The position numbers and the translations under genes were made by a program. The notes under the pieces were generated by a model that worked only from the letters and a program-made list of their open reading frames with translations, had not been told where the DNA came from and ran no database searches. DNA of 6,561 nt from Chitinophagales bacterium (GTDB taxonomy: Bacteria; Bacteroidota; Bacteroidia; Chitinophagales; UBA10324), in NCBI GenBank assembly GCA_026786335.1, contig JAJAYG010000035.1, positions 1 through 6,561 of the forward strand, written 5' to 3'. Of the stretch, positions 1-4,656 are shown in pieces (the stretch's first letter is position 1; the number at the start of each line of letters is the position of its first letter).

Positions 1-1
1 A

Positions 2-72
2 AGGAAGGACGGTTACATTGTTGTTGGAGATTCATCTACACCCACTAACGTTAAAAGGAAAATGCCTGGCTG
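2..72 (+). pseudogene. 5' fragment of the beta-propeller gene, in a different frame from the rest
   Basis: Reading from base 2 gives about 20 residues containing DGYIVVGDSS, then a stop at 71-73. This is the strand that comes just before a W-L-M-R-L-K-P-D-G motif in each repeat of the protein encoded downstream; compare NGNFVIVGR and NNYFIACGSS followed by DLWVIKLNLDG. The matching continuation, NAWLMRLKPDG, lies in the other frame from base 61, and that frame has stops at 46-48 and 52-54. One missing base, for example in the A run at 61 or just before it, would join the two frames. The fragment is therefore part of the same gene as 73-765. The gene starts outside the window. Whether the break is a real mutation or a sequencing error cannot be told from one read of the sequence. 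Confidence 0.6.
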
Positions 73-765
73 ATGCGGCTGAAACCTGATGGCTCCGTGC
101 GGTGGTCGCGTACTTTTGATGCTATATCAAAAAATGATCAAGCATTCGCTGTGGAGCAAACACGAGACAACAATTACTTCATTGCATGCGGCTCTTCTCA
201 AAACGATCATTTTAATCCTGTCAGTACTGCAAGTACTGATCTGTGGGTAATTAAATTAAATCTCGACGGTACCACAGTATCAGGATGGACTACTACATGG
301 AGCAGCATAGTGCATCAGGGAAAATTTTATGGAAGCACCGGTGCTGGTTTCGGTGACCCTGACATTGGTTATGATTTTAAAGAAGACCTTAACGGCAATT
401 TTGTAATAGTCGGTCGGGTAGGATCAAAAAACCATGATGTAGGCAGTGGTAATAACGTGCAAGGCGATGGCGATATCTGGGTGCTGAAAATAAGTTCTTC
501 AGGCACCAAACTTAAAGATACCGTTTACCACGGCGCTTACAGCGGGCTCGATTTTGCAAGAAGTGTGACCGTGGATTGCGGCACCGGTCATTACATTGTT
601 TCAGGATTCTGTACTTCATGTGAGAGCAATTCAACTAACACAGAACTGATATTTCTGGACATATCCAGTGACTTTGATTCAATGTCAGTTCACACTTACG
701 GAAATCCCAATTACGATCACGGTTCCTTTAATGTCATTCAACCAGGCACCATTTGCCTCTTGTAA
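73..765 (+). CDS. Secreted beta-propeller-repeat protein, 3' part (frameshifted, apparently truncated)
   Basis: This 230-codon stretch encodes repeats of a delta-60/SBBP-like beta-propeller type. A recurring blade strand of the form (D)xWVxKLxxDG starts near 61 (NAWLMRLKPDG), 238 (DLWVIKLNLDG), 472 (DIWVLKISSSG) and 643 (degenerate, ELIFLDISSDF). The spacings are about 59, 78 and 57 residues. The strand before each reads like NGNFVIVG. The ATG at 73 is not a credible start: it is the Met inside the first blade motif, there is no signal peptide, and the coding signal continues upstream in another frame. The end is also odd. After YDHGSFNVIQ, where another 'GYIVVG' strand is expected, the frame stops at 763-765 with no Ig-like or T9SS sorting domain. 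Such proteins are usually exported and surface-bound in Bacteroidota; function unknown. It may be a decayed gene. Confidence 0.7.
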   Translation: MRLKPDGSVRWSRTFDAISKNDQAFAVEQTRDNNYFIACGSSQNDHFNPVSTASTDLWVIKLNLDGTTVSGWTTTWSSIVHQGKFYGSTGAGFGDPDIGYDFKEDLNGNFVIVGRVGSKNHDVGSGNNVQGDGDIWVLKISSSGTKLKDTVYHGAYSGLDFARSVTVDCGTGHYIVSGFCTSCESNSTNTELIFLDISSDFDSMSVHTYGNPNYDHGSFNVIQPGTICLL

Positions 766-862
766 TACCGATACATTCCTTTCTATTGGTGTTGTACATC
801 CGAATCAAAATCCAACCTGCTTTTATCGGTATTCCTGAAGTGGCAACCACCAAACAATCACA

Positions 863-889
863 TTGGATGTATTGAATGATTTACTTTTG
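863..889 (+). promoter_or_regulatory. Putative Bacteroidota-type promoter for the DUF5686 gene
   Basis: TACTTTTG at 882-889 matches the Bacteroidota -7 consensus TAnnTTTG exactly. A TTG at 863-865 could serve as the -33 element, but its 16-base spacing is shorter than the usual 19-21, so that half is weak. Transcription would start around 894-897, giving a leader of about 33 bases before the ATG at 929. The position, after the end of the upstream gene and before the signal peptide, supports both the promoter and the choice of start. The match is short and could be chance. Confidence 0.45.
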
Positions 890-928
890 TATGAGAAGAA
901 TAAGAATTTCTCCACTCTGCAAAAAACA

Positions 929-3358
929 ATGTTTAAGCTGCGCCGGTTATTTTTTCTGATACTTATGGTATCGCCATTTTTTTCGGCAGCCCAAATTTTT
1001 TCTTTGAATGGTACTGTTACCGATTCCATCACCGGTGAAAAACTCCCTTTCGTTACCATCCTCACCAACCTTACCGGCAGCATTGGAACAAGTAGTGACA
1101 GTGCAGGAAATTTTTCAGTAAAGAGTAACGAACCCATCACTGCATTGCGATTGAGTTATGTAGGTTATAATTCGAAGACGATGAGTTTTGGATTGAAAGA
1201 TAAAACTTCAAATATCAGCATTCAACTCTCATCGCAAGAACAACAGTTGGAAGATTTTACAGTGATTGGCGGAGAAAATCCTGCAAACAGAATAATAAAA
1301 CTTGCAGTAAAAAACCGTGATCAAAATAATTATGCGAAGCTGAACTCTTATTCTTTTACTGCCTACGAAAAATTTACGTTCACCGGTATTCCGCCAAAAG
1401 GAGGTTACTCAGATTCAATGCGGACAAAACTTTTTCGTTATCTCGGCGATAATCATTTTTTGATTATGGAATCGGTTGTTGACAGAAAACATCTTGCACC
1501 CGATCTCATCAAAGAGACAGTGCTTGCGCAAAAAGTTTCGGGCTTAAAAAATCCGAACTTCACGCTGCTCACTTCTCAATTTCAAACCACAAATTTTTAT
1601 GAGCCCTATCTCAGTTTTGCGACAACAGATTTTGTAAACCCCATAAGCCCCAATAGCTGGGATAAATATTTTTTTAATGTTGAAGATACTTTGATGAATG
1701 GGAATGATACCGTTTTTACAGTGAGCTACCATCCCGAAAAAGGAAAACATTTTGCATCGCTCATCGGCTCACTTGAAATAAATACCGATGGCTATGCAAT
1801 TCAAAATGTAACTGCCGAAGTTTCTGATACCGGTTACGCGCTCTTGTTTGTAAAGATTGAACAGCGCTATGCAAAAGTTGACAGCGTGCATTGGTTTCCT
1901 ACTTATCTCGGGACAAACATCGGGTTCAAGAATTTTTTATTCGAAGGATTAAAAGTAGAAATGCAGGGCAGCACTTTTATCAAAGATCCCGTTATCAATC
2001 TTCCTTTAACCAAAAAAGATTTCGACGGCGTTAACATTGACCTCATGGATAATTTGAACAAGAGTGATGACTACTGGATTCAAAACCGTGCTGATACATT
2101 GACTGTAAAAGAAAAAAAAACTTACGTGTTGCTTGATAGCTTAAACCACCATTATCACTTCGACCGCAAATTAGCATGGGCAAATTCTCTACAGGATGGG
2201 TTGTTCCGTTTTCCATACCTGAGTGTGCAGATTTACAACACCATAAAATTTAATAAGCCCGAAGGAGTGCGACTTGGTTTGGGTTTGCAAACCAACAGCG
2301 ACTTCTCAAAAAAATACATCCTCTCTGCTTTTGCAGGTTATGGATTGGGTGATGGCTTATGGAAATACGGAGGCGGGGTAAAATGGAAAATCTATGAACC
2401 TAAAAATATTGCGCTCACTGTTAAAGCTTCCATGAACTATGAAGAGAACGGCGGACTTGATTTTTTTCAGGGCGGTTATTACGGAAGCGGTTCGGGTACG
2501 CGCAATTACACCATTGCAAATTTTGATTTTGTTGATCGAAAGGAAATTGATTTTACTGCACGCCTTAGAAAATATGTGAATGTGCAGGCAAGCGGCTTCA
2601 CCACTTTCAAAAGAGTTACCAACGATTATGAATTCCTCAACACTTTTGATGGCGAGCCCCACCTGATGAATGAATTTCATTACACAGGCGTGCAGGCAGC
2701 GGTTCGGTTTTCTTACAAAGAAAAAGTAGTGGAATCGCTTGAACACTTTTATTGGATCAACACCGGCTATCCAACCATCTGGCTGCAGGTAACACAGGGA
2801 TTTAAAGGTTTGCTGAATGGTGATTTCAATTATACCAAATACGAAGCGCGTTTTAATTATTACTTCAACACAAAATCATTCGGCATCACTTCATTCACCA
2901 TTGAAGGTGGAATTGTTGACGGCATTTTACCATCTACCGAATTGTATGCGGGCAAATCAAGCTATTCACCTTTCGGGTTGTATGCACCGGGAAGTTTTCA
3001 AACCATGCGCAGCGGAGAATTTATGAGTGATCGTTTCGCCTCATTGTATTTCAAGCAGGATTTTTTAAAGAATGTTTTACAGCGCGGAAATTTTCAGCCA
3101 AACTTTTTATTCGTTACTAACATCGGTTGGGGAATTCTCTCGCATCCCGAAACACATGTGAACGCTGCATTTCAATCAATGCAGAAAGGATATTTTGAAT
3201 CGGGAATTGTAGCGAATAATCTGCTTGCAAGAAAATTTGCAGGCATCGTTCGATTGGGTGTGGGTGTGGGTGTGTTTTACCGTTATGGTTCTTATTCATT
3301 CAGCAATGAACTTGATAACTTTGCTTTTAAGGGAACGCTCTCGTACTATTTTAAGTAG
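929..3358 (+). CDS. DUF5686 and carboxypeptidase-regulatory-like domain protein, predicted outer membrane
   Basis: The protein has 809 residues from the ATG at 929. That start gives a clean signal peptide: MFKLRR, a hydrophobic stretch at residues 7-18, and SAAQ with likely cleavage near residue 21. The frame is open back to a TTG at 863, but that would bury the signal peptide and overlap the putative promoter. Residues about 25-101 are a carboxypeptidase-D-regulatory-like beta-sandwich, with the typical GEKLPFVTI, a D-S-A-G-N-F turn and LRLSYVGY, as in the N-termini of SusC/TonB-dependent proteins. From about 113 (ENPANRIIKLAVKNRDQNN) to the end it resembles the DUF5686 family, whose length is similar. 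The second half, from roughly residue 430, is rich in alternating aromatic/glycine strands (LGLGLQ, AFAGYGLGDG, VRLGVGVGVFYRYG) and ends in YYFK, suggesting an outer-membrane beta-barrel. The molecular role of DUF5686 is not established; envelope or transport functions are inference only. It probably forms its own transcription unit, ending at the hairpin at 3396. Confidence 0.9.
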   Translation: MFKLRRLFFLILMVSPFFSAAQIFSLNGTVTDSITGEKLPFVTILTNLTGSIGTSSDSAGNFSVKSNEPITALRLSYVGYNSKTMSFGLKDKTSNISIQLSSQEQQLEDFTVIGGENPANRIIKLAVKNRDQNNYAKLNSYSFTAYEKFTFTGIPPKGGYSDSMRTKLFRYLGDNHFLIMESVVDRKHLAPDLIKETVLAQKVSGLKNPNFTLLTSQFQTTNFYEPYLSFATTDFVNPISPNSWDKYFFNVEDTLMNGNDTVFTVSYHPEKGKHFASLIGSLEINTDGYAIQNVTAEVSDTGYALLFVKIEQRYAKVDSVHWFPTYLGTNIGFKNFLFEGLKVEMQGSTFIKDPVINLPLTKKDFDGVNIDLMDNLNKSDDYWIQNRADTLTVKEKKTYVLLDSLNHHYHFDRKLAWANSLQDGLFRFPYLSVQIYNTIKFNKPEGVRLGLGLQTNSDFSKKYILSAFAGYGLGDGLWKYGGGVKWKIYEPKNIALTVKASMNYEENGGLDFFQGGYYGSGSGTRNYTIANFDFVDRKEIDFTARLRKYVNVQASGFTTFKRVTNDYEFLNTFDGEPHLMNEFHYTGVQAAVRFSYKEKVVESLEHFYWINTGYPTIWLQVTQGFKGLLNGDFNYTKYEARFNYYFNTKSFGITSFTIEGGIVDGILPSTELYAGKSSYSPFGLYAPGSFQTMRSGEFMSDRFASLYFKQDFLKNVLQRGNFQPNFLFVTNIGWGILSHPETHVNAAFQSMQKGYFESGIVANNLLARKFAGIVRLGVGVGVFYRYGSYSFSNELDNFAFKGTLSYYFK

Positions 3359-3359
3359 C

Positions 3360-3387
3360 GAGAAGTGAGAAGTAAAAAGTGAAAGGA
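3360..3387 (+). repeat. Short tandem heptamer repeat (GAGAAGT-type)
   Basis: GAGAAGT occurs at 3360-3366 and 3367-3373, followed by the degenerate AAAAAGT (3374-3380) and GAAAGGA (3381-3387). Another GAGAAGT appears at 3396-3402, overlapping the left arm of the hairpin. The tract starts just after the DUF5686 stop codon. It is purine-rich on the + strand and non-coding. Function unknown; it may be a slippage-generated tract. Confidence 0.5.
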
Positions 3388-3395
3388 ATTACACC

Positions 3396-3474
3396 GAGAA
3401 GTCGTGCCACCACTTTAATTACTGCATAAAAATTTAGCTGTGCGCTTTGACTGGTGGCACGACTCTCATTTTTT
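3396..3474 (+). terminator. Long inverted repeat with downstream T run: probable terminator of the DUF5686 gene
   Basis: AGTCGTGCCACCA at 3400-3412 is perfectly complementary to TGGTGGCACGACT at 3452-3464, a 13 bp GC-rich stem. GAG (3396-3398) and CTC (3465-3467) extend it past one bulged A. Six T (3469-3474) follow, after a single A. It lies 38 bases after the DUF5686 stop codon, as expected for an intrinsic terminator acting on the + strand. The 39-base loop is much longer than usual, so it may instead be, or also be, a dispersed palindromic repeat. The opposite strand shows no T run, so it looks unidirectional. Confidence 0.6.
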
Positions 3475-3514
3475 GTTTGTTCTCGACAAGCTGCCCATTA
3501 CAAACCTTTGTTTT

Positions 3515-3650
3515 AACCCTGACCCCTAAAGGGGAACCTCGCGCAACTCATACTTTGAATACATTTCACAATCAATACAAAAATAAAATGTGAGTTTCTG
3601 AAAATAGAAAACACTTCAATCTATGTGTTCCCCTTTAGGCATCAGGGGTT
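3515..3650. repeat. Inverted-repeat pair flanking an AT-rich core (MITE- or REP-like)
   Basis: The left arm, 3515-3537, starts AACCCTGA and ends CCTAAAGGGGAAC. The right arm, 3627-3650, reads as its reverse complement with small differences (GTTCCCCTTTAGG, then CATCAGGGGTT). They share 13 identical outer-to-core bases (CCTAAAGGGGAAC) and a near-identical remainder, with one extra base in the right arm. The core of 89 bases (3538-3626) is AT-rich and has no ORF or transposase. The left arm contains a small palindrome, CCCCTAAAGGGG (3523-3534). The right arm ends 27 bases before the oxidase start codon. A TTA on each outer side (3513-3515, 3650-3652) is too short to count as a target duplication. 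It could be a non-autonomous element, paired dispersed repeats, or a very long stem-loop. Confidence 0.5.
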
Positions 3651-3665
3651 TAATTCTACTTTAAA

Positions 3666-3673
3666 TATTTTTG
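3666..3673 (+). promoter_or_regulatory. Possible -7 promoter box at the oxidase start
   Basis: TATTTTTG matches TAnnTTTG and ends 4 bases before the ATG at 3678. If used, transcription would begin at or next to the start codon, giving a leaderless or nearly leaderless mRNA. No TTTG-type -33 element is visible 19-21 bases upstream, where the right inverted-repeat arm (3627-3650) sits. The surrounding sequence is very T-rich, so a chance match is likely. Confidence 0.25.
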
Positions 3674-3677
3674 GGCA

Positions 3678-4601
3678 ATGAAAAAAATTGCAGTGATCGG
3701 TTGCGGCATTTCAGGTTTGTCTTCTGCATTATTATTGGCGAAAGATGGAAATGAAGTTACCATTGTTGCAAAAGATCTTACGCCAAACACAACTTCAAAT
3801 AAAGCCGCCGCATTCTGGTCGCCGTATTATGCAAACGGAGATCGTGTTACTCGCTGGTCGCGCGAAAGTTTTTTGGAGTATGAAAAACTTTGTTCAGTTC
3901 CTGCATCAGGAATTTCAATGACAGAGTTGCGCCGCTATCATAAAAAAGGAACTCCTGAAAGTGAAGACTGGACTGAAGCAGTCCCGAATAAAAAATTCAG
4001 GTCTTTAACAAAAGAAGAATTGCCTCAGGATTATGATGAAGGTTTTTCACTCGAAGTTCCTTTAATAGAAACACAAATTTTTCTTCCTTACCTCATCAAT
4101 GAATTGAAGATTGCCGGAGGAAAAATTTTGCAGCGTGAAGTAAATCACGTTGAAGAATTATTTCCCGAATACCAACTCATCATCAATTGCAGCGGCATGG
4201 GTGCAAGAACTTTGGTGAATGATGAAGCAATGATTCCTGTAAAAGGACAAATTGTTTTTGTTGATCTTCATTTAAAAATCCCTATCATACTTGACGAACA
4301 TGCACCTACTTACATTGTACAACGAAAAGATGGATGCATTGTGGGTGGCACAAGAGAAGAAAATGTTTTTACCGAAACAGTGGAAGAAGAAACCTTGCAA
4401 AATATTATAGATCGTGCTGCTGTATTCTTTCCCGAAATAAAATCTGCAAAGCGAATTACTGAATGGGCTGGCCTTCGCCCTTACAGAAATGAGGTGCGTG
4501 TAGAACGTGAGCAAAACATCATTCACAACTATGGGCATGGCGGCAGCGGGTTTACGCTTGCATGGGGTTGTGCGAATGAAGTTTTAAAACTCGTGAAATA
4601 A
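3678..4601 (+). CDS. FAD-dependent D-amino-acid oxidase family protein (DAO)
   Basis: The protein has 307 residues and is predicted to be a soluble, cytoplasmic flavoenzyme oxidising D-amino acids to 2-oxo acids with release of ammonia and hydrogen peroxide. The N-terminus is a Rossmann FAD-binding fold: VIGCGISGLSSALLL has the GxGxxG glycines G8, G10 and G13, and the beta-2 strand ends VTIVAKD. AAAFWSPY (43-50) is the D-amino-acid oxidase (DAAO) flavin-contact motif, and INCSGMGARTL (169-179) is the second FAD region. Y212 in TYIV and R267 in GLRPYR align with the eukaryotic substrate-binding Tyr228 and Arg283; the 55-residue separation is the same. IIHNYGHGGSGFTLAWG (281-297) is the C-terminal family signature. 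The active-site lid tyrosine (Tyr224 in human) has no evident counterpart; the position is near H208. The length is slightly below the 320-350 usual in the family. D-aspartate oxidase cannot be excluded, and no signal peptide is seen. A 55-base gap separates it from the next gene. Confidence 0.9.
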   Translation: MKKIAVIGCGISGLSSALLLAKDGNEVTIVAKDLTPNTTSNKAAAFWSPYYANGDRVTRWSRESFLEYEKLCSVPASGISMTELRRYHKKGTPESEDWTEAVPNKKFRSLTKEELPQDYDEGFSLEVPLIETQIFLPYLINELKIAGGKILQREVNHVEELFPEYQLIINCSGMGARTLVNDEAMIPVKGQIVFVDLHLKIPIILDEHAPTYIVQRKDGCIVGGTREENVFTETVEEETLQNIIDRAAVFFPEIKSAKRITEWAGLRPYRNEVRVEREQNIIHNYGHGGSGFTLAWGCANEVLKLVK

Positions 4602-4610
4602 AAAACACTG

Positions 4611-4630
4611 GCATAATATTTCGATATTGC
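4611..4630 (+). other. Small TTCG-loop hairpin between the oxidase and the propeller gene
   Basis: AATAT (4615-4619), TTCG loop (4620-4623) and ATATT (4624-4628) form a 5 bp stem. GC at 4611-4612 and 4629-4630 can add two pairs past a two-base bulge. It starts 10 bases after the oxidase stop codon. There is no T run after it, so it is not a convincing terminator. It may affect mRNA ends or be chance in AT-rich DNA. Confidence 0.2.
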
Positions 4631-4656
4631 AAAATCGCTTTAAACAAACACCCGGC

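Noticed and set aside
722..838. Frame-2 tail (ending in HPNQNPTCFYRYS) as a T9SS sorting domain of the first gene
   Set aside because: Only a vague resemblance to the VYPNP start of sorting domains; far too short, and no strand pattern follows.
863..928. TTG start at 863 giving an 831-residue DUF5686 protein
   Set aside because: The extra 22 residues are not signal-peptide-like and would push the hydrophobic segment inward; a -7 box at 882-889 overlaps them. ATG 929 gives a normal signal peptide.
823..1140. Minus-strand ORF of 105 residues
   Set aside because: It overlaps the signal peptide and first domain of the DUF5686 gene and shows no recognisable domain; it is a reverse-frame shadow.
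1544..3299. Short ORFs inside the DUF5686 gene (minus strand 1544-1750, 2357-2746, 3117-3299; plus strand 2817-3026)
   Set aside because: All lie wholly within a well-supported coding frame, lack starts with context, and have no domain features.
3551..3557. TACTTTG as a -7 promoter box
   Set aside because: It lacks one of the two spacer bases of TAnnTTTG and has no -33 partner; it lies in the inverted-repeat core more than 100 bases from the oxidase start.
4272..4538. Minus-strand ORF of 88 residues
   Set aside because: It is antisense to the conserved C-terminal half of the oxidase, with no independent support.
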